Under the pieces are notes generated by a model that was not told the DNA's origin, ran no database searches, and saw only the letters and a list, made by a program, of their open reading frames with translations. Shown here one piece after another: positions 1 through 10,526 of a stretch of 64,000 nucleotides of DNA. Source of the DNA: Callorhinus ursinus (Eukaryota > Chordata > Mammalia > Carnivora > Otariidae); NCBI RefSeq assembly GCF_003265705.1, contig NW_020312827.1, positions 22,470,477-22,534,476 of the forward strand, written 5' to 3'. The translations under genes and the position numbers were made by a program. Position 1 is the first letter of the stretch. The number at the start of each line of letters is the position of its first letter.

Positions 1-1215
1 ATTGCATAGACCCAGTTGTGAGAAACAAGATTTCACTTTCAGATTCTTTACCTGTACGGCATAGGTATAATGAAAATGCCTGTCAGGGAAAGTAATGTGT
101 TTAATATCACGCCAGTCTTAAACATCAGCAGAGATTTCAGGGTATTGCAAATAATTCCATCACCTGCCCATATTACACTGCTCTGTGTTTTATCTGTGGT
201 AGGATGATATCAATATATCAAGCATGAGGAAAGGATGTTTTATGAGACTGATGTGGGGAAACACAATGACAAGTACATGAAAAGGCCAGCCAGAGATGCC
301 ACGAAGTTGTCAGAGGAAAAGCCCAGGATAGCTCATGGGTGTGCCCTGAGTTTATTTTTTTCCCACCAAGGGTCCAGAGACTGTCAAGGCTGCCTGTGGC
401 CTTGATCAGGGATTTTAAAGAAGATAAAGCAACACTGATTAAAAAAGGCCTTTTGGCAACTGCTGGGGGCCTGGTTGGTGAATCATAGGGGAAGGCTGTC
501 AGGGAGCCCATGGGAAACAAATACCAGGGTTCCAGGGTGAATTAGGGAGAAATTTCCAAGACCCTGATTTTACAAGGTACCATGGAATGAAACTTCTTTG
601 GGACCTGGGGCATGACTGGAGGGAGGCAGGTGGATTTTTCTAGAGAGAAATTTTTAGAAATTTCATCAAAATTGCAACTATTCCTCACCTGGGGGTAACA
701 ACCCTTATTCCCGCTTAGGTCCAAAGTAGAGTAAATAAACTCCACCAATGGAATCCAGAAGATGTACAGTTAAAACACCTCACAGAGTTGCAACTATTCA
801 TCTAAAAGATTTTGAACATTCAGCAGAAGTGGTGGACAGTAGGCAGGTATTCCTCTACGTTCCCAAACATTCCCCATTGAACCAGTGCTCAGTGCTTTGC
901 ATGTGGAGAAGAAAAATGGGGATTTTCAATCTGGATGGATATCATTATTTTTTTAATTTTTTTTAAATTATGTTCAATTAAATTCTTACTCTTAGTGCCC
1001 TATGTTTCACCTTTGTTATCTCTTCTCTTCATTTTCCTAAAAGCCTCTAAATGATCACCTTGCCTTTCACCTCTTCCTCTTTTATTTCCTTCTGTATAAC
1101 CAATGGACTTAATTCCCTTCTATAAAAGCCTCAGCTTCCATAGCCAATATTCAAGGCCCCACACTACGTCCTCATTGTTATTATTTAGTACCCCTTTTTA
1201 TATACTGCACACACA
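1..1215. other. Single-copy DNA, no gene recognised
   Basis: I see no known repeat and no convincing exon here. Open frames of up to about 100 codons exist on the minus strand (218-520) but have no domain, no conserved-looking composition and no paired splice sites. A 12-mer (ttgcaactattc) occurs at about 672 and again near 789, probably by chance. The last 200 bases are pyrimidine-rich and run into the old LINE end that follows. Confidence 0.5.
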
Positions 1216-1219
1216 GAAC

Positions 1220-1605
1220 CAAATTAACTAGTTTATATTCCTGGGGTTAATCCCACAACTTTCCCCTCTGTGTACTTGCCATGCTATCCCCATTACTTCA
1301 AAAGCCTTTCTTGTGTGTCTTCACCTATATGAATATATCCTTCAAAGGACAGATCAAATAGAATTTCATCCATGAAGCCTTCTCAGATTACTTTAGATTT
1401 AAAAATCCCTTGCCTCTGAAATTCCATGACATTTGACTTGTATGTCACTGATCTGTTTTTAATTTTTTTTTTTTATTCTAGTCATTACATATAGGTACTG
1501 AAATACAAGGTCCTTGAGGGTAGGGTCTAAACCCTTAGTCATGGGTCAGAGAGTGAGCCTAGCACAGAATGGCTCTTAGTAAATCTTGCTTAGTGAATTC
1601 TAGTA
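1220..1605 (+). repeat. Ancient LINE 3' end (L2-type)
   Basis: The order of diverged motifs fits the 3' end of an L2 LINE: a 'cctt-aaaggacagatcaaat' segment, then 'catgaagccttctcagatta', then 'aggtccttgagggtaggg', then 'gcctagcacagaatgg' and 'ctcttagtaaat'. It is strongly diverged and non-functional. Some L1M 3' UTRs share the final motif, so the family call is moderate; the repeat identity itself is more certain. Confidence 0.6.
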
Positions 1606-1734
1606 TATATTTTTATCCACTTTTCTTGTACAGGGCATATGAGAGGTGATCAAAAAAAATTATTGATGAAATAGATAGATCAAGCTAGGGAAGTCCCTGA
1701 AATGCTGAGAATAGATTTATATATAAAAAGAAGC

Positions 1735-1830
1735 ATCAGAAAAAAAGAGCGGAGAGGAGGAAAAGAGGGGGGGCAGATGGGGGACAATGAGGGAGAAAAG
1801 GGGGGGGGGGGGATCAGAAGAAAGAAAAGA
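1735..1830 (+). repeat. Purine-rich G-tract region, quadruplex-prone
   Basis: Plus-strand runs of G7 (1767-1773), G5 (1779-1783), G3 (1791-1793) and G13 (1800-1812) lie in an almost pure A/G stretch. The loops are 5 to 7 bases, which meets the usual G-quadruplex motif rule. Open frames on both strands here (for example 1702-1896) are low-complexity artefacts. Confidence 0.75.
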
Positions 1831-2225
1831 ATTTCCAATAGGCATGTTAATATATTCGAAGCTGCAAAAGCTTTATTTTTCAGGAAATGCGGGTGAGGGC
1901 CTGGATACAGCATGAGTAGCTGTTTCCAAAATGTACTTGCCTCTAATTTGGTTAGCTGCATTGCGAACAATCTTACACTAGTAGTGACTTGGCATCCAAG
2001 AGGGTCTGGACCGGATACAGGGTATTGCTTGCTGAAGCAAATATCTTAGAGTGATTCTGAATAGGGACCAAAATACCACAGAGAAATGCTAGTTACAACA
2101 TGCTTTCTCTGGAGCTGCTTCTGATGGATACTTGAAAAAAAAAATCACTTAATTCTCTGTTATACATAAATATTAGAAACACAACATGAGTAAGCCTTGC
2201 ACTCAGTGATTGGAAACCACATCTG
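1831..2225. other. Single-copy DNA, nothing recognised
   Basis: No repeat, exon or RNA gene could be identified here. Confidence 0.4.
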
Positions 2226-2227
2226 GA

Positions 2228-2332
2228 AACCATCTGCATCAGAAGCTATTGGGGTGACTGTTTAAAAACGCAGATTCCTGGCTATATTCCAGCCCCACTG
2301 ATGACTTGCACTGCAGTATCTTACGGAGGAAA
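2228..2332 (+). mobile_element. MER5A-like hAT-Charlie fragment
   Basis: The segment 'catctgcatcagaagctatt' followed by 'tttaaaaacgcagattcctgg' and 'ccagccccactgatgactt' follows the MER5A pattern (catcagaatcacctgg, then ttaaaaacacagattcctgggc, then ccccaccc). It is a partial, diverged, non-autonomous DNA transposon with no coding capacity. Confidence 0.55.
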
Positions 2333-2334
2333 AT

Positions 2335-3264
2335 AAGATATATTACTAATACCTACCATTTGTTTCATTTTATATATATAATCATAGTTCTTGTCCTTGG
2401 AACATAAGAGGCTTTCAATTACTGATATCTTTTAGAGTTAACAACTTTTTTTCAGGTTTGCCTTCTTTCCTGGGCCACAGACCCAAACATGCAACTTGCA
2501 CTCCTCAAGTGCTTCATATCCTTGTGGGAGAATATGTCAATATGGAAATATGAACAAATAGATGGAGAACTGTCAGATGTATAAATAAATAACTTAGTGA
2601 CTGATGTATTTGGTATGTAACTAATCTAAGTATTTATACACTCAATATGTCTACAACCCGGATTCACTATATAATATAATTCATGAGGCCGAGTAAATGA
2701 AAATGTGCAAATGTTCTTGCTTAACCCCACATCATTCACTCTCAGGTGGGAAGTAACAGTCATTTTAATTATATACTATGGATCAGGGAGGGTCCTTGTT
2801 GGCCCAAATGTCACAGCAGGCCAAAGAGAGATGAAGGTTTCCCGACCCTTTTACCCAATTATTATCCTCTCATTCCTATCCTGTACTGTCCACATGGTCT
2901 TGACTGGCTACTCAGAAGTAGGGGTTTTTTTTTCCCTTCTTACACAAATATAGGTATGCTATTTTTCATGTTGTATAGGAAATGCCCTGAAAAGTTGAGT
3001 ATAATTTGAGCTCTCATAAATCGAATTCTGAAGAGAAGAAATACTGGAATGGAAGACAGGGTAGAAGTGGAGATTAGTACAGTTTGAATTTTTTACAACA
3101 ATTTATTATCTTTTCAAAACTGAATAATTTTTAAATCACTTAAATACTATTTTAATGCAATTGAAAAACTCACATGAAAAGGAACTCTGCGTAAATTAAA
3201 GTACAAGGTAACATACTAACGTAAATAAGCACTTCAGCACTTAGCTGGATCCTCTCATCTTAGT

Positions 3265-3265
<1 letters not shown>
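2335..3265. other. Single-copy DNA, nothing recognised
   Basis: AT-rich sequence. Two overlapping open frames at 2705-3009 are in different phases and have no recognisable product, so I treat them as chance frames. No repeat was identified. Confidence 0.45.

Positions 3266-3266
<1 letters not shown>

Positions 3267-3302
<36 letters not shown>
3267..3302 (+). repeat. (GT)n microsatellite
   Basis: About 18 uninterrupted GT units, followed by an AT-rich stretch with two copies of 'taagcttatat'. A long pure dinucleotide run like this is likely length-polymorphic. Confidence 0.95.
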
Positions 3303-3304
<2 letters not shown>

Positions 3305-3560
3305 GCTTATATAAAGCTTATATATATATTTTTATAGATATTTTTTCAAGTACAGTACTTTCCAAATTGTGTTCCCAGGAGCTGGATATGAGTATTATAT
3401 CAATGAATGTTATGCAAGTGAATGGTCAAATGAATTCAAGAAACCTTGAATTAAACAAAGTTAAAAATGTGTATGTACTACAAGACTTGGCAGAACCTTT
3501 AATTCACTAACATATACCATGAATATCTAAGGGCAGGAACAGAATTCAAAAGTTTCCCAA

Positions 3561-4623
3561 AACAGATCTTCCTCGACTTATGATGGGGTTATGTTTCAAT
3601 AAACCTATCGTATGTTTAAATATCATAAATCGAAAATGCATTTAATACCCCTAACCAACCAAACATCACAGCTTAGCCTTGCCTACCTTAAACATGCTCA
3701 GAACACTTACAATAGCCTACAGCTGGTTAGATTTATCTAGCACATCTAAACGTCTAAAGCCTGGTCTATAATAAAGTATTAAATAGCTCATGTAGTTTAT
3801 TAACTACTGTACTGAAAGTGGAAAACAGAATGGTTGCATGGGTACAGAATGACTGTAGGTGTACACGTTGTTTATCATAGTCATCACATGGCTAACTGGG
3901 AGCTGTGGCTAATTGCCACCGCCCACCACCATGAGTTTTCATACCACCAACCGCTAGTCCTGGAAAAGATCAAAATTCAAAAATCAAAGTACAGTTTCTA
4001 CTAAAGGCATATCCCTTTCCCACCACTGTAATGTTGAAAAATCTTTGGGGTAAATACCCAGTTATGCAATGTTAGCAATAGCCAAACTGTGGAAAGAGCT
4101 GAGATGCCCTTCACCAGATGAATGGATAAAGAAGATGTGGTCCATATATACAATGGAATATTACTCAGCCATCAGAAAGGATGAATACCCAACTTTTACA
4201 TCAACATGGATGGGACTGGAGGGGATTATGCTAAGTGAAATAAGTCAAGCAGAGAAAGTCAATTATCTTATGGTTTCACTTATTTGTGGAACATAAGGAA
4301 CAGCACAGAGGACATTAGGAGAAGGAAGGGAAAAATGAAGCAGGGGAGCTCAGAGGGAGAGACGAACCATGAGAGACTATGGACTCTGAGAAACAAACTG
4401 AGGGTTTTAGAGGGGAGGGGGGGGGGGGGATGGGTTAGCCTGGTGATGGGTATTAAGAAGGGCACGTACTGCATGGAGCACTGGATGTTATACGAAAACA
4501 ATGAATGGTGGATCACTACATCAAAAACTAATGATGTAGTGTATGGTGACTGACATAACATACTAAAAAAATTTTTTTAAAAAATCGTTAAGTCCAACTA
4601 TTGTAAGTTGAGGATCATCTGTA
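3561..4623 (+). mobile_element. Pogo/Tigger-like DNA transposon, split by an L1
   Basis: The left part (3561-4043) starts 'acagatcttcctcgactta' and the right remnant (4585-4623) ends 'gttgaggatcatctgta'. The two ends are imperfect inverted repeats: about 18 of 24 bases agree when 4600-4623 is reverse-complemented against 3561-3584. The interior contains 'cgaaaatgcatttaatacc' and 'actgtactgaaagtggaaaa', which I associate with a mammalian Tigger-type MITE. No transposase frame is present. The central break is the L1 at 4044-4584. Confidence 0.6.
4044..4584 (+). mobile_element. Carnivore L1, 5'-truncated with a tiny 5' inversion
   Basis: 4071-4300 encodes the C-terminal end of L1 ORF2 (a frame at 4069-4296 covers 'AIAKLWKELRCPSPDEWIKKM' type residues and ends in the 3' UTR). 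4300-4560 is the carnivore 3' UTR, with a polypurine G13 run at 4417-4429 and the terminal 'aaaactaatgatgtagtgta'; a short A-rich tail follows. The first 27 bases (4044-4070) are in reverse orientation: their reverse complement (attgcataactgggtattta) matches ORF2 sequence upstream of the sense part. The flanking 'gaaaaatc' / 'aaaaaatc' is the likely target-site duplication. Confidence 0.88.
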
Positions 4624-4624
4624 T

Positions 4625-5250
4625 ATTGTAATCACTGAATACCTTTCCTGCTTTTTAATCCTAAGGACCACACCATAAGACTGGTTTTTAAGGGAATGTA
4701 TTTTAGGAAAGAGCAGTCTAACAATCTTTTTCTTTAAGTGAAACCACCAGTGTTATCAATTGCCATTAGTGTATCCGATGCTGGGCTGAAGGTGTGGCCC
4801 CAGTAAACAAGGTTTGTTTGTTTGTTTGTTTGTATCTCATCATAGCAAACAAACTTTGCATATCAAATTGAGAAGGCCCTATTCTCCTAACCCTATTCAC
4901 TCCTGGAAGTCGCCTTTGTAACCAAAATAGCATTGCTCTAGAGAAATGTTTACACATTCTACAAATCTTTTCTCTCAAAATTATTTAGATCTTTCATGTC
5001 AGACCTTTCATTAAGTAAAATAGCAACAAATTTAGATAGTGTCATGGTTTGATTCAAAAGAATATTAAGGAAAAGCAAAAACATGACACCAAACAAATAA
5101 AATCTAAACACAGATACCAGTTTAAAAAAGGTCTCTTAACTGTTAATCCCTATCAATATTCAAGGATCGACATGCAACCTGTCACTAGACTTTATCTGGA
5201 AAATCTTGTCAAATTTAAATCTAATCATCTTTTATAAAGAGTTTCTGATT
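4625..5250. other. Single-copy DNA with a short (GTTT)n run
   Basis: 4811-4833 is a (GTTT)n run of about six units. The rest shows no recognised repeat or gene. Confidence 0.5.
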
Positions 5251-5293
5251 CTCTGTCTCTCTGTCTCTCTGTCTCTCTCTCTGTGTCTCTCTG

Positions 5294-5324
<31 letters not shown>

Positions 5325-5416
5325 GCCACTCTCTCTCTCTGTCTCTCTCTGTCTCTCTGTCTCTCTCTTGTCTCTCTCTCTCTCTCTCTCTCTGTCTCTG
5401 TCTCTCTCTCTCTCTG
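5251..5416 (+). repeat. CT/CTGT pyrimidine tract
   Basis: About 165 bases of nearly pure (TC)n with interspersed TG on the plus strand, ending 'tctctctctctgcag'. It produces a meaningless Leu/Ser-rich open frame (5206-5451). The terminal TGCAG after a long pyrimidine tract looks like a splice acceptor, but only because of the composition. Confidence 0.95.
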
Positions 5417-5439
5417 CAGTTACGCTAGAGTACAGCTCT

Positions 5440-6815
5440 AGATCACTCTAGCTTTTGAAAAAAAATAAAATAAAAATCATTCCAAGGGTTTTCTAAGGTA
5501 GAACATAACCAAGTCTCTCTAAATGTGACCTGAACTGGAATCCACCGTAGGCTCTTAGGACCAAACCCTGGATCCGACTAGGTTTATATATGTCAATGCC
5601 TACATAGTAAGAAGAGGACAATGGATGAAGAGGGACCCCATTAGGGTATTTAGAGGAACCTTCCAGCTCTCTTGCCCTGGACCCTACGTCCTATCTAGCT
5701 TTTTATAGCTAGCACTTTGCACTTTGTTGACCCTTACCACACGTTTGTTGGAGGGATGAATGTAGGCGGTGAGTTAGGGATGAAAAAAAAATTGCATCTA
5801 GACTAATGGTCTTAAAAGTCAAATCCCTAATGAGATTTCAAAGCAATAAAGATTGGTAGGCTGCTATAAAAACTTGGTGCTATACAGACTTACTGGTTAG
5901 TAAAACTGACTGACCTGTTTTTTTTTCCCCCCAGAGAAATTTAACAGAATTTATGTGACAGAATATTCATGAGGATTAATGGTCTCATTTTGGGAAGGTA
6001 TTTTGAGATCCCTGGAGGACACATGAAAAGATTTTAAGCAGTTTATCTTTAATGAACCACTATCTCAGTTATCTAAATAGAACTCTGTTTCAAATGTTAA
6101 CAGTACTTACTTTGCGGCATATCAAATACTTATCCATGTATGACAACCATTATACACAGCATATTATGTCATCGGTTCAGTTTTACACTATGTACACAAT
6201 GAAACTCTAGAAGAAAGCTTTAGGATGGCAGAAAGTGGGATCCTGCACTGGGCTTGTGTATCTGTAGGATGCTAATGGGGAAAATTCCTTCCTGAGCATC
6301 ATAGGTAATCAGTTTATTCCCTGGAGGGTGAGATCTGATTATCTTTATCTGCACTTCACACACATGCAGTTTATTGGGTCTGTCATCCTAACTGAAAGAA
6401 GTTCTGATGTGGTACCCATGATTTCAAGAATTTTTCCAACTAGAAAGCAGGTGTCACTGAAAATGAGCAACCTGTAAGAGAACCATCGAAGAGATGCACT
6501 CTAAGTTAATACTGAGAAGTTCAACAGCCAAGAAATAGGAAGTATTTTTCCACAGTATTCAAAGGAGACAGAAAAACATCTATGTGGGGCTGTGCATTTG
6601 ATGTGGATTTTCAAACTTTTAAAAAATAAAGTCTCTCTTCGATACAATTTCAAGATAGCAGATACCTAAATATCAACTCACTCATCCAACATTTGGTGTT
6701 TTAATGATGATCTTAACATATTTTTTTTTTAAAAGATCAGATGAAAGAGGTGAGGGTGGACAGAGAGTATGACACCGAGTGACAAAGGGTAGCGATTCCA
6801 GATTCTACAGGACAC
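5440..6815. other. Single-copy DNA, nothing recognised
   Basis: AT-rich sequence with several short homopolymers. I found no SINE, LINE, LTR or exon signature. Confidence 0.45.
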
Positions 6816-6819
6816 AAAG

Positions 6820-6970
6820 TTGACCCATTCACCATTCAGAGCTATAGTCAGATGAGCACCTGCTCTAGTGCCAGGTCTCCTGCCATTGACCCGAGCCAAG
6901 CTACTCAACCTTTTTCAGCCTCAGTCTTCACCTCACAGAATATAAAATACTTGTAATGGTTCTTCCCTTT
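6820..6970 (+). repeat. Probable MIR SINE remnant
   Basis: 'agccaagctactcaacctt' followed by 'cagcctcagtcttcacctca' and 'aaaatacttgtaatggttct' follows the MIR core order (caagttacttaacc, then gcctcagtttcctcat, then aaaatggg-aataat). Diverged, weak call. Confidence 0.45.
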
Positions 6971-7380
6971 CCAATTACTTCCCTAGGTGTTCACGTTCTC
7001 TGAGACCAATGAGAAAGTAGGTAATTAATATTTTTAATGCTAAATATCTGTCATTTTCTTCTTCACGCAGCTACCAAAATCTCAACTTCCCTTTCCTACT
7101 ACCCCTCAACCTCCACCCCACCACAACCGGTTCAGCATTTTCTTTCCAAAGGAATGGCAATTTTAGTTACCCCAATTAGAGCACTGCCATTTCATACACC
7201 AAAAGCCTACTGACTTGTGCTTTCAATGTGCTTTATCTGTTCAAGTGAAGGCTTGCTTCCGCAACAAGCTAAACTGCTGCAAGTAAGTGACTAAATTGAG
7301 AAAATATTCTTCTCTTTGGGAAATAACTGAGAAGTCAGAACACATTGACCGTTTAATCATTGAACGTCTCTGACTCTTAC

Positions 7381-7413
7381 CTCTTGGATCTGCGCTGCAT
7401 GGTAGCCTTGGTC
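7381..7413 (-). other. Candidate 33-nt micro-exon
   Basis: On the minus strand a strong acceptor (tttccctcttactcag, with a CTAAT branch-point-like motif about 30 nt upstream) is followed by 33 bases and then a near-consensus donor (GAG|GTAAGAG). The 33 nt are open in all three frames; frame 1 reads DQGYHAAQIQE. An ATG in good context (ACCATGC) lies at 7400-7398. No known repeat covers it. No partner exon is recognised in the window, so this could be an alternative or non-coding exon, or a chance pairing. Confidence 0.3.
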
Positions 7414-7952
7414 CTGAGTAAGAGGGAAACATGTCCAGAGAAACAAATTAGCATTGCCATCCTCCAACTAGCTGACAGGTGAGCACAACACTATCCTATT
7501 GAAAGAGTGGGACACTTTTATACCAAAACTGACTGTTAATGGATGGTGAGGTAGGGCATACTGAGCATATTTTTCCCTCCTCAATTATCAGCTGAACTGT
7601 TTTTGCCATGGATCAAAGCTCCCACGTTGGCTTTGACTGAACCTATGAAAAAAACCAACGCTATCTCAATGTTTGACATTTTGGAAACTAATTGTATTAA
7701 GGGGCTAAATAACAGCTGGTCGATTCATATCCCTAAGGTCATTTTGAAGAGCTCTCCTTAGCCTCAGGGTAAACCTTTACCTAGTTCCCAGTTTTTCCCA
7801 GTGAAATAACGATGGGGAAAGTAAAGTCATAGAGAGTCAAGAGAGCCTGATGGCATGATCCAGGAATCAAATTGTGTACTCTGGGTTTGGAACACCCTGC
7901 TTTGAAATAAGCACTACTTGAGTGACTGAGGAATTAGAATCAAAAGATATTC
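7414..7952. other. Single-copy DNA, possible weak MIR trace
   Basis: No gene was found. The portion near 7790-7920 faintly resembles a MIR in reverse orientation but is too diverged to call. Confidence 0.4.
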
Positions 7953-7964
7953 AGGAATATTTTA

Positions 7965-8162
7965 TTTATTTTATTTTTAAAGATTTTATTTATTTATTTG
8001 ACAGAGACCAGCGAGAGAGGGAACACAAGCAGGGGGAGGGGGAGAGGGAGAAGCAGGCTCACTGCGGAGCAGGGAGCCCAATGCGGGGCTCCATCCCAGG
8101 ACCCTGGGATCATGACCTGAGCCGAAGGCAGACGCTTAATGCCTGAGCCACCCAGGCGCCCC
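7965..8162 (-). mobile_element. CAN-SINE (arctoid type)
   Basis: Full-length minus-strand SINE: T-rich tail plus 'aagattttatttatttattt' on the left and the tRNA-derived head 'gccacccaggcgcccc' on the right. An imperfect duplication flanks it (aggaatatttta at 7953-7964, agaaatatttta at 8163-8174). The RNA polymerase III A and B boxes lie in the tRNA-related head; the element has no coding capacity, and frames over it are spurious. Confidence 0.95.
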
Positions 8163-8279
8163 AGAAATATTTTAAAATACAAATAAGACAGCTTGAATAA
8201 GTGTAACTTACCATACAATGGCTCTTGATAGTGTATAAAGCACACTTAATATTTCTTGTATGGTGAAGAAGGGATAAAA

Positions 8280-8402
8280 GGCAGGCGATTATTGCTCTCC
8301 CCAGTTTACAGAGGAGTAAAATGAGGCTCAGAAATACTGAACAACAGCAGGAGGTCACATTGCTCTGAGAGCCCAATCTTCTGGTTCAGAGGTGAGAGTC
8401 CT
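8280..8402 (-). repeat. MIR SINE remnant
   Basis: Reverse-orientation MIR core: 'ctccccagtttacagagg', then 'aaaatgaggctcagaaata', then 'aggtcacattgctctgaga'. Diverged and non-functional. Confidence 0.6.
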
Positions 8403-8404
8403 CT

Positions 8405-10035
8405 CGAGACTTCAAGTGCCTTGCCTGCATCTTTCAGGGAGAAAGTGGGTAGCGGAGGAGAGAATCACAAAGATGCTTGCTCCATGAATCAAATTAATTA
8501 GGGCAATAATTCACCAAATAAGAAATTCCCTCTCACAGATTGCCAAGGCCAGTGAACTTTCAATGGAATGGGCTTTGGGGCTGTAGCAGCTCCCGCAGAG
8601 GATTTGAAATATACACAAAACCAGAGAGCAATAACCAAGGTAGGTAGTTTCAAACTGTGGCCCTTGCTTTATGTAGCTAATTCACATGGGTGGAAGGCAA
8701 ATTCATGTCTCACACCTAGAGGAACATAATGACCATTGCTTCAAACTCCCTCACCGATCTTTAGTCAATGGAGCTGAGATGCTGTGCCAGAATCATTGGC
8801 CGGATAACCCTGTGGCTTTGAAGACACAGGCAGGGTTCACTGGGTTGCTCAGCCTCCAATAAAGGCAGGCATGTGTCTGTGGCTTGGTTTTGCAAGGCAG
8901 AAATGGCCACACCAAACTTCCCTCTTACACCAGGCTCCTTTCTTCAGAATTGTGACCCAAGAAATCCGCCTTAAATTCTCTTTGGGAGGAAAAAAAAAAA
9001 AAAAAAAAAGATGAAATATTTCTAGTCTATTGTGCGGTTTTCCCCAGAACCTTTTTTCCTTTTCCAGATGCCAGTTTGAAATGCTCAGGCTCAAGTCCAG
9101 ATACAAAGTGCAGCAGATTGCTTCATTTAGTTATTCTGAGCCTCACTACAGCTCACCTCTGGGTATGTAATCAGGCTTTTATTCACCTAACAGGATCATT
9201 CTCTAATAAGGTGCTCATTTAAAGAGTTTTCCCAACAGGGTCCACCTCTCTGAGAGCTCCTGGGAGTGCTGATAGGAAGATGGTGCATGCTAAATATTCA
9301 CTCATTGCAAACAAGATCCCCTCTCTGCCCAGGTCTTGAGCTATTCTGAAGGCCCAGTGGCTGCATTAGAGATCTCCACAGGCTTGTCGCTGGCAGCACA
9401 AAGGAGGGAAAAGACAGAGACACGCTAGGACAAGACGGACAGCTAGCGAATGATATCTAAGCAGGCTGCTGCCCACTGGGAGAGCCGGCCTGACTTCTTG
9501 GGGTAATCCATCTTCCTGACACATGCCCTTCCCAGGAGTTAGTTTTCTCCAACATACTTTCTGCTCCTGACAACAGGATGGATCTGTCTTTCTTCCTCCC
9601 TCCTACTGACAAGCTTAAAGAGTCACCCCTAGCCTGCCTTCAGCACTTCTCTTCTCTCATGACACTGCTATTTATCTACCACCCCATTTATTGATAATTA
9701 TCAGAGACCTCAAGGAGTGTGGTGATTGGATAAAAGCATCTGGTGAGAGTTGGCCGTTTGATTTAAAGTGAGGTTGAAAGGACAAACAAATGGGAAATGA
9801 CCAAACTGAGCCTCCAAACAGAATAGACATTTCAACCTCGAGAAGCATCACCAATCGCTAAATTTTATTCTCAATAAACTATTTTAAAGGCACATTACAA
9901 AATGTGCTTCATGGAGATTAGAGAATATACTATCTTAGGTGACCTCTTAGGGGAAAAAAAAAGATATTCTATATTTAAAACGTTTATTCGAGCAACTATC
10001 ATGTCAATGGGGCAAATGGAAAAAAAAAAAACAAC
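8405..10035. other. Single-copy DNA with an A17 run; possible constrained block
   Basis: 8992-9009 is a poly-A run without a recognisable element upstream. 9170-9900 is unusually complex sequence with no repeat signature and a palindromic TGATAATTATCA at 9691-9702. No exon is apparent. The segment could be regulatory, but the sequence alone does not show it. Confidence 0.4.
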
Positions 10036-10039
10036 AACA

Positions 10040-10205
10040 CTATGCTGGCAGTTAGATAAACCTGGCTCCTAGTCCCAGCCAGGCTGCTAAATATTTGAGA
10101 TTTTAAATCTCTTTTTTAACCTCTCCGGGGTTCCATTTGCTAATCTCTAAGAAGGGGGTAGTAATTGATGATCTCCTTGCTCCCTTCGAGGGCTCTCACT
10201 CCCGC
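10040..10205 (+). repeat. Probable MIR remnant
   Basis: 'acctggctcctagtcccagc' followed by 'tttttaacctctccggggtt' and 'aagaagggggtagtaattga' follows MIR order (a descriptive sentence-like order of cctggctctg, taacctctc, then aaatgggg-aataat). Moderately diverged. Confidence 0.5.
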
Positions 10206-10354
10206 CAGGATCTCATTTCAATGGTGATGTGCATGAAGAGTATGATCTGCATGTCATGATTGTTCCCTTCTAAACAAATTAAAAGGGGAACTTTAGCAAA
10301 CGTGTAATCCAGAAATATGGTATATTTACATTTCCAAATGTCTATCTACTTTTT

Positions 10355-10510
10355 TTTTTTAAGATTTTATTTATTTATTTGACAGAGAGAGACACAGCGA
10401 GAGAGGGAACACAAGCAGGGGGAGCAAGACATGGGGCTCGATCACAGGACCCTAGGATCATGACCTGAGCTGAAGGCAGATGCTTGACGACTGAGCCACC
10501 CAGGTGCCCC
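10355..10510 (-). mobile_element. CAN-SINE, short copy with perfect TSD
   Basis: Minus-strand SINE bounded by a perfect 16-base duplication, tgtctatctacttttt, at 10339-10354 and 10511-10526. The body lacks part of the middle: it passes from 'agcagggggagc' directly to 'aagacatggggctcg', so it is shorter than its relatives. The intact duplication implies a fairly recent insertion. Confidence 0.95.
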
Positions 10511-10526
10511 TGTCTATCTACTTTTT

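Noticed and set aside
4069..4296. 75-codon plus frame resembling a real protein
   Set aside because: It is the C-terminal end of L1 ORF2 in a 5'-truncated, inverted-5' insertion, not a host gene.
5206..5451. 81-codon Leu/Ser-rich frame
   Set aside because: It is translated CT microsatellite.
8090..8160. tRNA-like A and B boxes in SINE heads
   Set aside because: They come from the tRNA-Lys ancestry of the CAN-SINE and do not form an intact tRNA cloverleaf gene.
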